Numbered from the stretch's first letter, positions 11,622-22,765 are shown. The stretch is 64,000 bases of DNA from Thermoanaerobacterium sp. RBIITD (GCF_900205865.1 NZ_LT906662.1:1426001-1490000); one strand, 5' to 3'. The notes: a model not told the origin generated them from the sequence alone. A program made the numbers and translations.

Positions 11622-11858
11622 TGATGGAGAGGGGTATATGTATGAGCTTAAGAGAGCCGGTGGTGGCTGCGAACCGGTGCTACAGCATATATTAGATCGC
11701 TCCGGAGTAGTTAATCTGAACCAAGTAGGATTAACCGTATATCTGCGTTAAAGATTTAGTATTTTTACTTACTGAGGCATTTGTCGTGAGGCAAATGTAA
11801 AGTCAGGTGGTACCGCGAGGAAAAATCCCCGCCCTGAAATATGGGCTGGGATTTTTAA
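11622..11858 (+). promoter_or_regulatory. T-box riboswitch (probably tRNA-Ile) controlling the ilv-leu operon
   Basis: The conserved T-box sequence aggtggtaccgcg lies at about 11806-11818. It is followed by the terminator aaaaatcccc gccc / gggc tgggattttt ending near 11858. The stem I region (ggagagggg...ccggtggtgg...aaccggt) comes before. Aligned with the serS leader at 27044, the specifier position reads ATC (11696-11698), an isoleucine codon. Uncharged tRNA-Ile would stabilise the antiterminator and let the operon be transcribed. The specifier is from comparison by eye, so Ile is probable rather than proven. Confidence 0.9.
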
Positions 11859-11876
11859 TTAGAAGGAGGTGATATT

Positions 11877-12383
11877 ATCAGGCATGTTATATCAGTATTA
11901 GTAAATAATCATTCTGGGGTACTGTCAAGGGTTGTTGGCCTTTTTTCAAGAAGGGGCTACAACATAGAAAGCCTTGCAGTCGGTACTACCGAGCAGAACG
12001 ACCTATCTCGGATTACTTTAACAGTCGAAGGCGACGATTATGTAATAACCCAGATCATAAGACAGCTTAGCAAATTGTATGATGTCAAAAAAGTTCAGGA
12101 CGTCGGGGCATATGAAAATGTGTCGAGAGAACTTTTATTAGTAAAAGTAGAAATGAATTCCAATAACCGAGATGACATCATGCAGATAGTTGAAACCTTC
12201 AGGGGGAAAGTCATTGACATTTCGTTAAACTCGCTTATCATCGAAATCACTGGTGATAGTGAAAAGGTAAATGCATTTATCAAACTTATTAAGCAATTTC
12301 AAGTCAGAGAACTTACAAGAACAGGTCTTATTTCGCTCGAAAGAGGCAATAAAATTTTAAAAGAATATGAGGAGGAAATTTAA
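11877..12383 (+). CDS. ilvN: Acetolactate synthase small (regulatory) subunit, non-ATG start
   Basis: About 168 residues. The frame is open from the ribosome site and reads (I)[18 protein letters not shown], then [16 protein letters not shown], the ACT domain typical of IlvN, which confers valine feedback on IlvB. No ATG, GTG or TTG exists in frame between the aaggaggt site (11863-11870) and this conserved N-terminus. The codon where homologs have Met is ATC (11877), with ATT three bases earlier. The ATG at 11884 is out of frame. Initiation at ATC or ATT is therefore likely. It directly follows the T-box terminator and precedes ilvC. Confidence 0.88.
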   Translation: MRHVISVLVNNHSGVLSRVVGLFSRRGYNIESLAVGTTEQNDLSRITLTVEGDDYVITQIIRQLSKLYDVKKVQDVGAYENVSRELLLVKVEMNSNNRDDIMQIVETFRGKVIDISLNSLIIEITGDSEKVNAFIKLIKQFQVRELTRTGLISLERGNKILKEYEEEI

Positions 12384-12384
12384 A

Positions 12385-13380
12385 ATGGCAAAAATGTATT
12401 ATGAAGAGGATGCGGATTTAAATCTACTGAAAGGTAAGAAAATTGCGGTAATTGGCTTTGGTAGCCAAGGTCATGCTCACGCATTAAATCTTAAAGACTC
12501 TGGATTGGATGTAGTTGTAGGGCTTTACAAAGGAAGTAAATCTGCAGAAAGAGCAAAAGAAGCAGGTCTTACAGTATTAAGTGTTGATGATGCATGTGAG
12601 GCTGCAGATGTAATTATGGTTCTTATACCAGATGAGAAACAATCAAAAGTATACAAAGAAAATATAGAAAAACATTTAAAACCAGGCAATGCCTTGGCAT
12701 TTGCACATGGATTTAACATCCATTTCCATCAGATCGTACCACCAGAATTTGTAGATGTATTTATGGTAGCACCAAAAGGGCCAGGACACCTTGTAAGAAG
12801 AGTATTTCAGGAAGGCCAAGGTGTTCCAGACTTAGTTGCAGTATATCAAAATTATACTGGAAAAGCTTTTGAACTTTCATTGGCATACGCTAAGGGAATC
12901 GGTGGAACGAGAGCAGGCGTTATAGAGACGACTTTTAAGGAAGAAACGGAAACAGACCTCTTTGGTGAGCAGGCAGTTTTATGTGGTGGTATAACAGAGC
13001 TTATGAAGGCTGGTTTTGAAACACTTGTAGATGCTGGATATCAGCCACAAATAGCTTATTTTGAATGTATCCATGAGATGAAGCTTATAGTTGACCTCAT
13101 CTATGAAGGCGGTTTTGGAAAAATGAGATATTCTATTTCAGATACAGCTGAATATGGGGATTATATGACGGGAAAGAGACTCATAACAGAAGATACAAGG
13201 AAAGAAATGAAAAAAGTACTTAATGAGATCCAGAATGGAGAATTTGCAAAGAAGTGGCTATTAGAAAATCAAATTGGCAGACCACAATTTAATGCCATGA
13301 GAGAAAAAGAAGCAAATCAAAAACTTGAGAAAGTCGGCAAAGAGCTCCGCGAAATGATGTCATGGCTTAAAAAGAACTAA
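12385..13380 (+). CDS. ilvC: Ketol-acid reductoisomerase
   Basis: 331 residues, class I length. Converts acetolactate or acetohydroxybutyrate to dihydroxy acids using NADPH and Mg2+. The Rossmann motif is [17 protein letters not shown] near the N-terminus. The C-terminal knotted domain shows [19 protein letters not shown] and the metal-binding region [18 protein letters not shown]. The ATG at 12385 is chosen because it follows gaggaggaaattt, which overlaps the end of ilvN. It is part of the tightly spaced ilv-leu operon. Confidence 0.97.
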   Translation: MAKMYYEEDADLNLLKGKKIAVIGFGSQGHAHALNLKDSGLDVVVGLYKGSKSAERAKEAGLTVLSVDDACEAADVIMVLIPDEKQSKVYKENIEKHLKPGNALAFAHGFNIHFHQIVPPEFVDVFMVAPKGPGHLVRRVFQEGQGVPDLVAVYQNYTGKAFELSLAYAKGIGGTRAGVIETTFKEETETDLFGEQAVLCGGITELMKAGFETLVDAGYQPQIAYFECIHEMKLIVDLIYEGGFGKMRYSISDTAEYGDYMTGKRLITEDTRKEMKKVLNEIQNGEFAKKWLLENQIGRPQFNAMREKEANQKLEKVGKELREMMSWLKKN

Positions 13381-13395
13381 AAAGGGGGCCTGTAT

Positions 13396-14589
13396 ATGGG
13401 GGATAAGAAGGTCATTGTATTTGATACCACATTAAGAGATGGCGAACAGACACCGGGTGTCAGTTTTAATAAAGATGATAAATATAGGATAGCAAAGCAG
13501 CTTGTCGCTCTCGGCGTTGATGTAATTGAAGCAGGTTTTCCTGCCGCATCAAATGGCGATTTTGAAGCAGTCAAGAATATATCCGACAATATAGAAGGTG
13601 TAACAGTAGCGGGTTTATCCCGCTGCGTTAAAGATGATATAAATAAGACATATAATGCGATAAAAGGTGCAAAAAGATCGAGGATACACCTATTTATAGC
13701 AACGTCTGACATTCACCTTAAATACAAGCTGAAAATATCGAGAGATGAAGCATTAAAGATGGCATCCGAATGCGTAAAATATGCAAAGGGAAAATTTGAT
13801 GAGATACAATTTTCTGCGGAGGATGCATCTAGAACTGACTGGGATTTCCTCGTTAAAATATTTAGCGAAGTGATTGATTCAGGCGCTACCATCATTAATA
13901 TACCTGATACAGTAGGATATGCGGTTCCAAAAGAATTTGGCAGCTTAGTAAACTATGTTAAAAACAATGTACCAAATATTGATAATGTGATAATAAGCGC
14001 ACATTGCCATAATGACCTTGGAATGGCTGTAGTTAACTCCCTTGCGGCATTAGAAAACGGTGCTACTCAGGTTGAGGTTACTGTATGTGGAATAGGTGAA
14101 AGGGCTGGAAATGCATCTTTGGAAGAGGTAATAATGGCAATAAACACGAGAAAAGATTATTTTGATTTGTACCACAGTATAAACACTAAAGAGATATACA
14201 AAACATGTAAACTTGTCAGTGAGCTATCTGGCATTGCAATTCAGCCAAATAAAGCTATTGTGGGTGCTAATGCTTTTAGACATGAAGCTGGAATACATCA
14301 ACATGGTGTAATAAATAATAAAGCGACGTACGAGATTATGAAGCCTGAAGATATAGGTATTTTAACAGATCATATAGCTATGGGAAAATTATCAGGGAGA
14401 AATGCTTTTGAACTTAAATTGGAAGAGATGGGTTATCATCTATCACATGAGGAGATTAACGAAGCTTTTCATAAATTCAAAGACTATGCGGATAATAAAA
14501 AAATTATAAATGACGAAGATATTAAATCGATTGTTGACGATGTTATCTTAAATTATAGAAATCTCAAGGAGGGAGAGTTTTGGGCTTAA
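13396..14589 (+). CDS. leuA: 2-isopropylmalate synthase lacking the C-terminal regulatory domain
   Basis: 397 residues against about 500-515 for ordinary bacterial LeuA. The catalytic TIM barrel is complete: [30 protein letters not shown] with the HxH metal ligands, and [14 protein letters not shown]. The protein ends after the linker helices ([21 protein letters not shown]...), before the leucine-binding LeuA_dimer domain would start. No missing part follows, since leuC begins at once, overlapping by 10 bp. It may be insensitive to leucine, or a short LeuA/homocitrate synthase-like type. The leu context favours isopropylmalate synthase. Confidence 0.9.
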   Translation: MGDKKVIVFDTTLRDGEQTPGVSFNKDDKYRIAKQLVALGVDVIEAGFPAASNGDFEAVKNISDNIEGVTVAGLSRCVKDDINKTYNAIKGAKRSRIHLFIATSDIHLKYKLKISRDEALKMASECVKYAKGKFDEIQFSAEDASRTDWDFLVKIFSEVIDSGATIINIPDTVGYAVPKEFGSLVNYVKNNVPNIDNVIISAHCHNDLGMAVVNSLAALENGATQVEVTVCGIGERAGNASLEEVIMAINTRKDYFDLYHSINTKEIYKTCKLVSELSGIAIQPNKAIVGANAFRHEAGIHQHGVINNKATYEIMKPEDIGILTDHIAMGKLSGRNAFELKLEEMGYHLSHEEINEAFHKFKDYADNKKIINDEDIKSIVDDVILNYRNLKEGEFWA

Positions 14590-15836
14590 CACTCACACAG
14601 AAAATACTTTCAAATAAGGCAGGATATGAAGTTAGAGCTGGTGAACTCATTGAGATAGATGTAGACATGGTTCTTGGGAACGATGTTACATCGCCTGTTG
14701 CTATAAATGAGTTTTTAAAAATCGGTGCTAAGAGGGTCTTTGATAAAAATAAGATCGCACTTGTACCAGATCATTTTGTCCCAAATAAAGACATAAAATC
14801 AGCTGAGCAGGTTAATACTGTACGCAAATTTGCGAGAGAATATGGCATTGTAAATTTCTTTGAAGTAGGGAAAATGGGGATTGAGCATGCACTTTTACCT
14901 GAAAAAGGTTTGGTTTTGCCTGGTGATGTCGTCATAGGTGCAGATTCACATACATGTACCTATGGCGCAATTTCCTGTTTTTCAACAGGCGTAGGAAGCA
15001 CCGATATGGCTTGTGCAATGGCGACTGGAAAAGCATGGTTTAAAGTACCGGAAGCTATTAAGTTCAATTTAAAAGGCAAATTAGATAAATGGGTAAGCGG
15101 AAAAGACGTAATTTTGTATATTATTGGTATGATAGGCGTTGATGGTGCGCTTTACAAATCGATGGAGTTTACAGGTGATATAAGTTCTTTATCGATAGAT
15201 GACAGATTTACAATTGCAAATATGGCGATTGAAGCAGGGGCAAAAAACGGTATTTTTGATTATGACGAAATTACCGAAGAATATGTTAAAGGGAGAGCAT
15301 TAAGAGAATATAAAATATTTAAGGCAGATGAGAATGCAGAATATAGCATGGTTTATGATATTGATTTATCAAAGATAGAACCGCAAGTGGCATTTCCGCA
15401 TCTTCCTGAAAATACAAAACCGATTGATGAAGTTAAAGATATAAAAATAGATCAAGTTGTAATAGGTTCATGTACAAATGGTCGCATGAAGGATATGGAG
15501 ATAACATATGAAATTTTAAAGGGGAAAAAGGTGCATCCGGATGTAAGGTTAATTATTTTCCCTGCAACGCAGGATATATACCTTGAATGCATAAAAAGAG
15601 GTTATATAGAAGAATTTATTAAAGCCGGTGCAGCCGTATCTACACCAACATGTGGGCCATGTCTTGGCGGCCATATGGGAATACTTGCAAAAGGTGAAAG
15701 AGCATTATCTACGACAAATAGAAACTTTGTTGGCAGAATGGGCCATACAGAGAGCGAAGTATACCTTGCAAGTCCTGCAGTTGCTGCGGCATCTGCAATT
15801 AAAGGGTATATAGTTAGCCCTAAGGAGGTAGTGTAA
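14580..15836 (+). CDS. leuC: 3-isopropylmalate dehydratase large subunit
   Basis: 418 residues, the length of the shorter (HACN/LeuC2-type) large subunits. Aconitase-like 4Fe-4S enzyme isomerising 2- to 3-isopropylmalate with LeuD. Cluster Cys residues appear in [14 protein letters not shown] and [13 protein letters not shown], with [11 protein letters not shown] earlier. The start is TTG within the end of leuA, preceded by aaggaggga. The stop overlaps the leuD ATG (TAATG), indicating translational coupling of the two subunits. Confidence 0.96.
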   Translation: MGLTLTQKILSNKAGYEVRAGELIEIDVDMVLGNDVTSPVAINEFLKIGAKRVFDKNKIALVPDHFVPNKDIKSAEQVNTVRKFAREYGIVNFFEVGKMGIEHALLPEKGLVLPGDVVIGADSHTCTYGAISCFSTGVGSTDMACAMATGKAWFKVPEAIKFNLKGKLDKWVSGKDVILYIIGMIGVDGALYKSMEFTGDISSLSIDDRFTIANMAIEAGAKNGIFDYDEITEEYVKGRALREYKIFKADENAEYSMVYDIDLSKIEPQVAFPHLPENTKPIDEVKDIKIDQVVIGSCTNGRMKDMEITYEILKGKKVHPDVRLIIFPATQDIYLECIKRGYIEEFIKAGAAVSTPTCGPCLGGHMGILAKGERALSTTNRNFVGRMGHTESEVYLASPAVAAASAIKGYIVSPKEVV

Positions 15837-16321
15837 TGGAAGGCAAAGCAATAAAATATGGTGATAATGTTGATACAGATGTAATAATACCTGCGAGGTT
15901 TTTAAATACTTCCGATCCAAAAGAACTCGCATCTCATTGCATGGAGGATATTGACAAGGACTTTAAGAATAAAGTTAAATCCGGAGATATAATGATTGTG
16001 GGTTATAATTTTGGCTGTGGTTCTTCAAGGGAACATGCACCGATATCGATAAAAGAATCCGGAATATCTTGTGTAATAGCTAAATCCTTTGCAAGAATAT
16101 TTTACAGAAACGCTATAAATATTGGGCTGCCTATTTTAGAATGTCCAGATGCTGCATCAGTAATAGATGAAGGTGACATTGTTTCAGTTAACACAGAAAC
16201 AGGTATAATAAAAGATATAACAAAAGGTATCGAATTTAAATCACAGCCATTTCCGCAATTTATAAAAAAGATTATTGAATGTGGCGGGCTTATTAATTAT
16301 GTCAAAGAAAAGGTGACATAG
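15836..16321 (+). CDS. leuD: 3-isopropylmalate dehydratase small subunit
   Basis: 161 residues, the swivel domain that completes the isopropylmalate isomerase active site. Typical motifs are [16 protein letters not shown] at the N-terminus and [11 protein letters not shown] in the middle. It shares one base with leuC and has taaggaggt before the ATG. The 161-residue size matches the short LeuD that pairs with the about 420-residue LeuC type. Confidence 0.96.
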   Translation: MEGKAIKYGDNVDTDVIIPARFLNTSDPKELASHCMEDIDKDFKNKVKSGDIMIVGYNFGCGSSREHAPISIKESGISCVIAKSFARIFYRNAINIGLPILECPDAASVIDEGDIVSVNTETGIIKDITKGIEFKSQPFPQFIKKIIECGGLINYVKEKVT

Positions 16322-16335
16322 AAAGGAAGGTAGAA

Positions 16336-17403
16336 ATGTATAGGATAACTGTATTACCAGGTGATGGAATAGGTCCTGAAGTTATAGATGAAGCATTAAA
16401 AGTATTAAATGTAATATCAAATAAATATAATGTTAAATTCGATACTAAAAAATATCTTTTTGGTGGTATTGCAATAGATAAATATAATACACCATATCCT
16501 AAGGAAACTGAAGAGGCATGTTTGAATAGTGATGCAGTATTACTTGGGGCTGTTGGAGGGCCTAAATGGGATATGTTGGACGGCGATAAAAGACCTGAAG
16601 CGGGTTTATTGGCATTAAGAAAAAGCCTTGGAGTATATGCAAATCTAAGGCCTGCCACGCTTTTTAGTCCCTTGAGGGGTTCTTCACCTTTAAAAGATGA
16701 ATTATTAAAAGATGGACTTGATGTACTTGTAGTAAGAGAATTGACGGGCGGTATATATTTTGGACCGAGAGGTACAGAGAAAACAGAATATGGTTACAAA
16801 GCATATGATACAGAGGTATATGATACAAAGGAAATAGAGAGGATAGCATATATCGCTTTTGAGATAGCTAAGAAGAGAAAGAAAAAGGTAACATCTGTTG
16901 ATAAGGCAAATATATTGGATTCATCGAGGCTTTGGAGGAAGGTAGTAAATAATGTAAGCCAAAAGTATCCAGATATAGAATTAAATCATCTCTATATAGA
17001 CAATTGTTCGATGCAGCTTATAAAAGACCCTTCACAATTTGACGTGATACTTACATCAAATATGTTTGGAGATATATTAAGTGATGAAGCATCACAGCTT
17101 ACAGGATCCATAGGTATGCTACCATCTGCAAGTCTAAGAGGCGATAAAGTCGGATTATATGAACCTGTACACGGTTCTGCACCAGATATAGCAGGGACAA
17201 AAAAAGCTAATCCCCTTGCGACTATTTTGTCATTGGCGATGATGCTTGAATATTCTTTTGATATGGTAGATGCTGCAAAAGACATTAGGCAGGCAGTAAA
17301 TAATATTTTGGAGGATGGGTATAGAACGGCGGACCTTGGTAAGGGAAAGATACTTAATACACAAGAGATGGGTGATATTGTTGTTAAATACTTAAAGGAG
17401 TGA
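16336..17403 (+). CDS. leuB: 3-isopropylmalate dehydrogenase
   Basis: 355 residues, normal length. Oxidatively decarboxylates 3-isopropylmalate to 2-oxoisocaproate with NAD+. Motifs: [31 protein letters not shown], the metal/substrate region [14 protein letters not shown] and the NAD-binding [13 protein letters not shown]. The ATG has gaaaggaagg upstream. It follows leuD by 14 bp and overlaps the start region of ilvD. Confidence 0.97.
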   Translation: MYRITVLPGDGIGPEVIDEALKVLNVISNKYNVKFDTKKYLFGGIAIDKYNTPYPKETEEACLNSDAVLLGAVGGPKWDMLDGDKRPEAGLLALRKSLGVYANLRPATLFSPLRGSSPLKDELLKDGLDVLVVRELTGGIYFGPRGTEKTEYGYKAYDTEVYDTKEIERIAYIAFEIAKKRKKKVTSVDKANILDSSRLWRKVVNNVSQKYPDIELNHLYIDNCSMQLIKDPSQFDVILTSNMFGDILSDEASQLTGSIGMLPSASLRGDKVGLYEPVHGSAPDIAGTKKANPLATILSLAMMLEYSFDMVDAAKDIRQAVNNILEDGYRTADLGKGKILNTQEMGDIVVKYLKE

Positions 17404-17408
17404 TTTAT

Positions 17409-19076
17409 ATGCTAAGTGATAACATTAAAAAGGGACCTGAAAAAGCACCACATAGGTCATTATTATATGCACTCGGTTTTACAGATGAAGAAATAGAAAG
17501 GCCTATTATCGGTATTGCCAACTCAAAAAGCGAAATCATTCCAGGCCATATGAATCTTGACAAAATAGCAGAAGCCGTAAAGGCGGGTGTAAGAATGGCT
17601 GGTGGTACACCTGTAGAGTTTTCTACAATTGGTGTTTGTGACGGTATTGCTATGAATCATAAGGGAATGAAGTATTCACTTGCATCAAGAGAGTTAATAG
17701 CAGACAGCGTAGAAACAATGGCAATGGCACACGGTTTTGATGGCCTCGTTCTCATACCAAACTGCGATAAAATTGTTCCTGGTATGCTTATGGCTGCTGC
17801 AAGGCTTAATATACCATCAATAATTATTAGCGGGGGGTCAATGCTTGCTGGTACATACAAAGGAAATCCATATGATTTAAGTTCAATGTTTGAAGCAGTT
17901 GGTTCCTTAAAAGCTGGGAAAATAACCGAAGAGGAATTGCACGACATGGAGATGGCGGCATGTCCAACATGTGGCTCATGTTCCGGAATGTATACTGCAA
18001 ATACAATGAATTGCCTTTCAGAAGTCTTAGGGCTTGGTTTACCTGGAAATGGAACAATACCTGCGGTATATTCTGAGAGAATTAGGCTTGCAAAATATGC
18101 CGGTATCAAGGTCATGGATCTTTTAAAAAAAGATATTAAGCCGAAAGATATATTGACAAAAGATGCTTTTATAAATGCATTTTGTGCAGATATGGCACTT
18201 GGAGGTTCTACAAATACGGTTTTGCACTTAAAAGCGATAGCACATGAAGCAGGTGTTGAGATTCCGTTGGAAGAGATAAATGTTATTAGTTCAAAAGTTC
18301 CGAATCTTTGCAAATTGAGTCCGGCTGGTAAATATCATATTGAAGACCTGTACCATGCTGGTGGTATATCAGCTCTGTTAAATGAATTGTCAAAATTAAG
18401 TATCCTAAATACAGAGTGCATAACAGTTACTGGAAAAACTCTCGGCGAAAATATAAAAAATGCCGTTATTAAAAACTATGATGTTATACATTCCATTGAA
18501 AATCCTTATAGCAAAACGGGTGGTCTTGCAATATTATATGGTAATATCGCTAAAGATGGCTCTGTTGTAAAAGCATCAGCAGTATCAAACGAGATGCTCC
18601 AACATTCTGGTCCTGCAAGAGTTTTTGACTCTGAGGATGAGGCGATTAAAGCGATATATGAGGGAAAAATAGAAAAAGGCGATGTCGTCGTTATAAGATA
18701 TGAAGGGCCAAAAGGCGGTCCTGGGATGAGAGAGATGCTAAGCCCTACATCGGCACTTGCTGGCATGGGCCTTGATAAAGATGTAGCATTAATAACAGAC
18801 GGAAGATTCTCCGGTGCGACAAGAGGTGCCTGCATTGGTCATGTATCACCGGAAGCTATGGAAGGTGGAGAAATAGCCCTTATAAAAGATGGGGACATCA
18901 TAGACATTGATATACCTGGAAGAAAGCTAAATTTAAGAATAAGTGACGATGAACTTAAAGAAAGGTTGAAAAATTTCAAAAAACCGGAGCCAAAGATAAA
19001 AACAGGTTATATGGCGAGATATGCCAATGAAGTCACGTCGGCAAGTACAGGTGCAGTTTTTGCGGAAGTTAAATAG
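17409..19076 (+). CDS. ilvD: Dihydroxy-acid dehydratase
   Basis: 555 residues, usual size. Dehydrates dihydroxy acids to the 2-keto acid precursors of valine and isoleucine with an iron-sulfur cluster. Cluster and active-site motifs: [32 protein letters not shown] and [17 protein letters not shown]. The ATG at 17409 is favoured over GTG at 17400 by the aaaggagtg site inside the end of leuB. Eighth-operon context is consistent; no damage seen. Confidence 0.97.
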   Translation: MLSDNIKKGPEKAPHRSLLYALGFTDEEIERPIIGIANSKSEIIPGHMNLDKIAEAVKAGVRMAGGTPVEFSTIGVCDGIAMNHKGMKYSLASRELIADSVETMAMAHGFDGLVLIPNCDKIVPGMLMAAARLNIPSIIISGGSMLAGTYKGNPYDLSSMFEAVGSLKAGKITEEELHDMEMAACPTCGSCSGMYTANTMNCLSEVLGLGLPGNGTIPAVYSERIRLAKYAGIKVMDLLKKDIKPKDILTKDAFINAFCADMALGGSTNTVLHLKAIAHEAGVEIPLEEINVISSKVPNLCKLSPAGKYHIEDLYHAGGISALLNELSKLSILNTECITVTGKTLGENIKNAVIKNYDVIHSIENPYSKTGGLAILYGNIAKDGSVVKASAVSNEMLQHSGPARVFDSEDEAIKAIYEGKIEKGDVVVIRYEGPKGGPGMREMLSPTSALAGMGLDKDVALITDGRFSGATRGACIGHVSPEAMEGGEIALIKDGDIIDIDIPGRKLNLRISDDELKERLKNFKKPEPKIKTGYMARYANEVTSASTGAVFAEVK

Positions 19077-19112
19077 ATTTATTTACTGTTACATTGGAAA
19101 GGAGGCATGTTG

Positions 19113-20768
19113 ATGATTTTAAAAGGTGCACAGGTTATCATTGAAGTATTAAAAGAGCAAGGTGTCGATACACTGTTCGGTATTCCCGGTGGCTCAGTTA
19201 TTCCACTTTACGATGCATTATATGATTCAGACTTAAATCATATCCTTGCTACACATGAGCAAATGGCTGCACACATGGCAGATGGATATGCAAGAGTAAC
19301 GGGAAGAGTCGGTGTGTGTATAGCTACATCAGGACCTGGAGCAACAAACTTAGTCACTGGTATTGCAAATGCTTATATGGATTCAATTCCTATTGTTGCA
19401 ATAACAGGTCAGGTTGCAACAAATCTAATAGGGAAGGATTCCTTCCAGGAAGTTGACATTGCCGGTATTACGATGCCTGTGACAAAGCATAATTTTATAG
19501 TAAAATCTCCAGATAAATTAGCTGACACATTAAGAGAAGCATTTTACATTGCACAAGAAGGAAGGCCAGGACCTGTTTTAGTTGATATACCAAAGGATAT
19601 CCAGACAGCAAATATCAATTATATCAAGCGAAAAGATTTTTATGTAGAGGAAAAAAAGCATAGTGTTAATGAAGAGGATTTAAATAAAGCGATTGAACTA
19701 ATTAAATTGAGCAAAAGGCCTGTAATATTTGCGGGTGGCGGTGTAATATGGAGTGAGGCATCAAAAAGCCTTTATGATTTTGCTAAAAAAGCTATGATTC
19801 CGGTTGCCAGTTCCCTTATGGGACTCGGATGTTTTCCTGAAGATGACGAACTTTCACTTGGACTTATAGGGATGCATGGAAGCCGTTATGCAAATATGGC
19901 GGTTTATAAATCAGACCTTATTATAGCAATAGGTTCGAGATTCAGTGATAGAGTTGCTGGAAAAGCAGGAGGTTTAGCACCTGATGCAAAAGTTATTCAT
20001 ATTGATATAGATCCAGCTGAGATAGGAAAAAACATCGATGTTGATGTTCCACTTGTTGGTGATACAAAAGAAGTATTAGTACTTATTAATGATAGGATCG
20101 AAAATATAAACCATAATGAATGGATGCAAGAACTTTTGACTATAAAAGAAAAAAATGTATTTAGATATAAGGATGACGGTAAATTAAAGCCTCAATGGAT
20201 TATTGAGAAGATACAAGAAATCGGAAAAGATAATCTTATAATGGCGACAGAAGTTGGTCAGAATCAGATGTGGACAGCACAATATTTCAAATTTAAAGAG
20301 CCAAGGACATTTGTGACATCGGGCGGACTTGGCACGATGGGATTTGGACTTCCGGCTGCAATAGGTGCACAAGTAGGAAATCCTAAGAAGCGCGTTGTCA
20401 ATATTGCTGGCGATGGCAGCATCAGAATGAATATTCACGCTTTTGAGACTGCGGCTATATACAATATACCAGTGATTACAATTATTCTTAATAATCAGAC
20501 ACTAGGAATGGTAAGACAATGGCAAAAACTCCTTTTTAATAAAAGATATTCAGAGACAGATTTGAATCCAAATCTTGATTTTTCAAAAGTAGCTGAAGCA
20601 TTAGGAGTAGCCGCAAAAAGAATTTCTACAAAAGAAGAGTTTGAAGGTGCTTTTGCAGAAGCTATAACATATAATAGACCATATGTTTTAGAATGTATGA
20701 TAGACAAAGATGAGATGGTGCTGCCGTTTATTCCAGCTGGTGGTACAGTTGAAGATACGATAGGGTAG
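19113..20768 (+). CDS. ilvB: Acetolactate synthase large (catalytic) subunit
   Basis: 551 residues. ThDP-, FAD- and Mg2+-dependent enzyme joining pyruvate with pyruvate or 2-oxobutyrate. The N-terminal ThDP domain has LFGIPGGSVIPLYDAL and ATHEQMAAHMADGYAR. The C-terminal ThDP motif runs from GDGS (IAGDGSIRMN) to ILNNQTLGMVRQWQ. The ATG at 19113 is chosen since GGAGG lies 7 bases upstream. Its regulatory subunit IlvN is encoded at the other end of the operon, about 7 kb upstream, instead of next to it. Confidence 0.97.
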   Translation: MILKGAQVIIEVLKEQGVDTLFGIPGGSVIPLYDALYDSDLNHILATHEQMAAHMADGYARVTGRVGVCIATSGPGATNLVTGIANAYMDSIPIVAITGQVATNLIGKDSFQEVDIAGITMPVTKHNFIVKSPDKLADTLREAFYIAQEGRPGPVLVDIPKDIQTANINYIKRKDFYVEEKKHSVNEEDLNKAIELIKLSKRPVIFAGGGVIWSEASKSLYDFAKKAMIPVASSLMGLGCFPEDDELSLGLIGMHGSRYANMAVYKSDLIIAIGSRFSDRVAGKAGGLAPDAKVIHIDIDPAEIGKNIDVDVPLVGDTKEVLVLINDRIENINHNEWMQELLTIKEKNVFRYKDDGKLKPQWIIEKIQEIGKDNLIMATEVGQNQMWTAQYFKFKEPRTFVTSGGLGTMGFGLPAAIGAQVGNPKKRVVNIAGDGSIRMNIHAFETAAIYNIPVITIILNNQTLGMVRQWQKLLFNKRYSETDLNPNLDFSKVAEALGVAAKRISTKEEFEGAFAEAITYNRPYVLECMIDKDEMVLPFIPAGGTVEDTIG

Positions 20769-20810
20769 TATTTAAATTTAGTTTATGATATAATATATAA
20801 AATCGAATAA

Positions 20811-20975
20811 CCTTCAGGGATTGGTGCAATTCCATACCGGCGGTAAAGCCCGCGAGCCTATGGCTGATCTGGTCAAATTCCAGAGCCGACAGTATAGTCT
20901 GGATGAGAGAAGGTAGTTATACGCATTTAATTTTAAGAAAAGCCCTGAAGCTATGATTTCAGGGCTTAATTTTTA
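20811..20975 (+). promoter_or_regulatory. FMN riboswitch (RFN element) with terminator, upstream of ribD
   Basis: The aptamer at about 20811-20915 carries the conserved RFN sequences ccttcagggattggtg, accggcggtaaagcccgcga and gcctatggctgatctggt. The terminator hairpin aagccctgaa / ttcagggctt with a T-run is at 20940-20975. FMN binding would stop transcription into ribD-ribE. A TATAAT at 20789-20794 gives a possible promoter with a weak -35. Confidence 0.97.
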
Positions 20976-20988
20976 TGGGGTGTTAATT

Positions 20989-22077
20989 TTGGAACAATAC
21001 ATGAAAAGAGCTCTTGAGCTTGCTAAATTAGGATGGGGATATACAAATCCTAATCCACTTGTTGGAGCGGTAATCGTAAAAGACAGTAGAATAATCGGTG
21101 AGGGTTATCATGAGTATTTTGGCGGGCCACATGCAGAAATAAATGCAATAAAAAATGCAAAAGAAGATGTTAAAGGTGCTCAATTATATGTAACATTAGA
21201 GCCTTGTTGTCATCATGGGAAAACGCCACCGTGTGTCGATGCAATTATAAAATCAGGGATTCAAGATGTCTATATAGCTATGGAGGATCCTAATAGCTTT
21301 GTTTCTGGGAAAGGGATAAAGTATCTTAAAGAGGCAGGCTTAAATGTATATACAGGAATTTTAAAAAACGAAGCGCAAAAATTAAATGAAATCTTTATAA
21401 AGTATATCACAACTAAAATTCCTTATGTGATTTTAAAATCTGCAATGACTGTTGATGGCAAGATTGCAACAACTATTGGTGATTCTAAATGGATAACAAA
21501 CGAAAAATCAAGAGAGCATGTCCATATGTTAAGAGGACGTGTCATGGCAATAATGGTCGGTGTTAATACGGTAATCAAAGATAATCCATACCTTACCGCG
21601 AGAATAAGAGGGTTAAAAAGTCCTACAAGGATTATAATCGATAGCCAAGGAAGAATTCCATTGGATTCAAATGTTTTATGCGATAGATCGGCAAAGACTA
21701 TAATTGCAACAACTAAAAAAATGCCTGTGGATAAAATAAATAAATTAAGGAATTTGGCTATCGACATTATAATTGTCGATAGCATAGATGGAAAAGTGAA
21801 TTTAAAAGAATTAATAAAAGTACTTGGAACTATGGGCATAGACAGTGTACTTATCGAAGGAGGAGGAACATTAAATTACTCGGCTTTAAAAGAAGGAATA
21901 GTCGACAAAGTCATGTTTTATATAGCACCAAAGATTATAGGTGGTAGTAATGCGTTAACACCCGTAGAAGGAAATGGAATTGATTATATAAAGGATGCGA
22001 TAAAGCTTAATGATATAGAGATAACAAAGTTTGATGATGACATACTTATAACCGGATATATTGAAAAGTGGGTGTGA
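20989..22077 (+). CDS. ribD: Bifunctional riboflavin deaminase/reductase RibD
   Basis: 362 residues from the TTG at 20989, which sits 6 bases after a ggggtg site; an upstream ATG lies inside the terminator stem and is unlikely. The N-terminal cytidine-deaminase-like domain has HAEINAI and the zinc motif EPCCHHGKTPPC. The C-terminal reductase starts near KSAMTVDGKIAT and includes VLIEGGGTLN. It catalyses the second and third steps from GTP. First gene of the ribD-ribE unit. Confidence 0.96.
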   Translation: MEQYMKRALELAKLGWGYTNPNPLVGAVIVKDSRIIGEGYHEYFGGPHAEINAIKNAKEDVKGAQLYVTLEPCCHHGKTPPCVDAIIKSGIQDVYIAMEDPNSFVSGKGIKYLKEAGLNVYTGILKNEAQKLNEIFIKYITTKIPYVILKSAMTVDGKIATTIGDSKWITNEKSREHVHMLRGRVMAIMVGVNTVIKDNPYLTARIRGLKSPTRIIIDSQGRIPLDSNVLCDRSAKTIIATTKKMPVDKINKLRNLAIDIIIVDSIDGKVNLKELIKVLGTMGIDSVLIEGGGTLNYSALKEGIVDKVMFYIAPKIIGGSNALTPVEGNGIDYIKDAIKLNDIEITKFDDDILITGYIEKWV

Positions 22078-22080
22078 ATT

Positions 22081-22704
22081 ATGTTTACAGGAATAATAGA
22101 AGAGGTTGGCAAAGTCAAAAGATTACAACATGGTGATTTCACTAAATTAATAATAGAATGTGAAAAAGTCATAGATGGTACAAAAGTTGGAGATAGCATA
22201 GCTGTAAATGGAGTATGTCTTACAGTTACAAATATAGATAAAAACTTAATTACTGCGGATGTAATGCCGGAAACATTAAAGTCAAGCAATTTAGGAAGCT
22301 TAAAAAATGGAAGTATTGTTAACCTTGAAAGAGCGTTAAGTCTAACAGGGAGGCTTGGAGGTCATATTGTAACAGGTCATATAGATACAACAGGTACTAT
22401 AATCAATAAAATTTTGGACATGAATGCACATATATTTAAAATAAGCATTGATGAAAGATACTCAAAGTATGTGGTAAGTAAAGGAAGCATAGCTGTTGAT
22501 GGTATTAGCTTGACTGTTGTTGAAGCATCTATGAATTATTTTACAGTATCAATAATACCTCATACAGAGTCTTATACAACACTTAAACATAAAGGCGTAG
22601 GAGACAGTGTCAATATAGAAGTGGATATATTAGCAAAATATATAGAAAAAATTATTCCAAAAAGGAGTATTGAAGATTTGCTTAAAGATAATGGATTTGT
22701 GTAA
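22081..22704 (+). CDS. ribE: Riboflavin synthase alpha chain
   Basis: 207 residues made of two similar lumazine-binding barrels: MFTGIIEEVGKVKRL and GDSIAVNGVCLTVT in the first, GGHIVTGHIDTTG and KGSIAVDGISLTVVEAS in the second. It dismutates two 6,7-dimethyl-8-ribityllumazine molecules to riboflavin. It begins 3 bp after ribD and closes this transcription unit, because a new promoter and riboswitch follow. Confidence 0.96.
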   Translation: MFTGIIEEVGKVKRLQHGDFTKLIIECEKVIDGTKVGDSIAVNGVCLTVTNIDKNLITADVMPETLKSSNLGSLKNGSIVNLERALSLTGRLGGHIVTGHIDTTGTIINKILDMNAHIFKISIDERYSKYVVSKGSIAVDGISLTVVEASMNYFTVSIIPHTESYTTLKHKGVGDSVNIEVDILAKYIEKIIPKRSIEDLLKDNGFV

Positions 22705-22710
22705 TTTTTA

Positions 22711-22739
22711 TTGTATTTATTTTTAAAATATTATATAAT
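22711..22739 (+). promoter_or_regulatory. Internal promoter before the second FMN riboswitch
   Basis: TTGTAT (22711-22716), 17 bp, TATAAT (22734-22739), starting 6 bp after the ribE stop. It makes ribBA-ribH a separately transcribed, riboswitch-controlled unit. Confidence 0.75.
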
Positions 22740-22765
22740 TAATTAAGATAACTTAATAGAGTATG

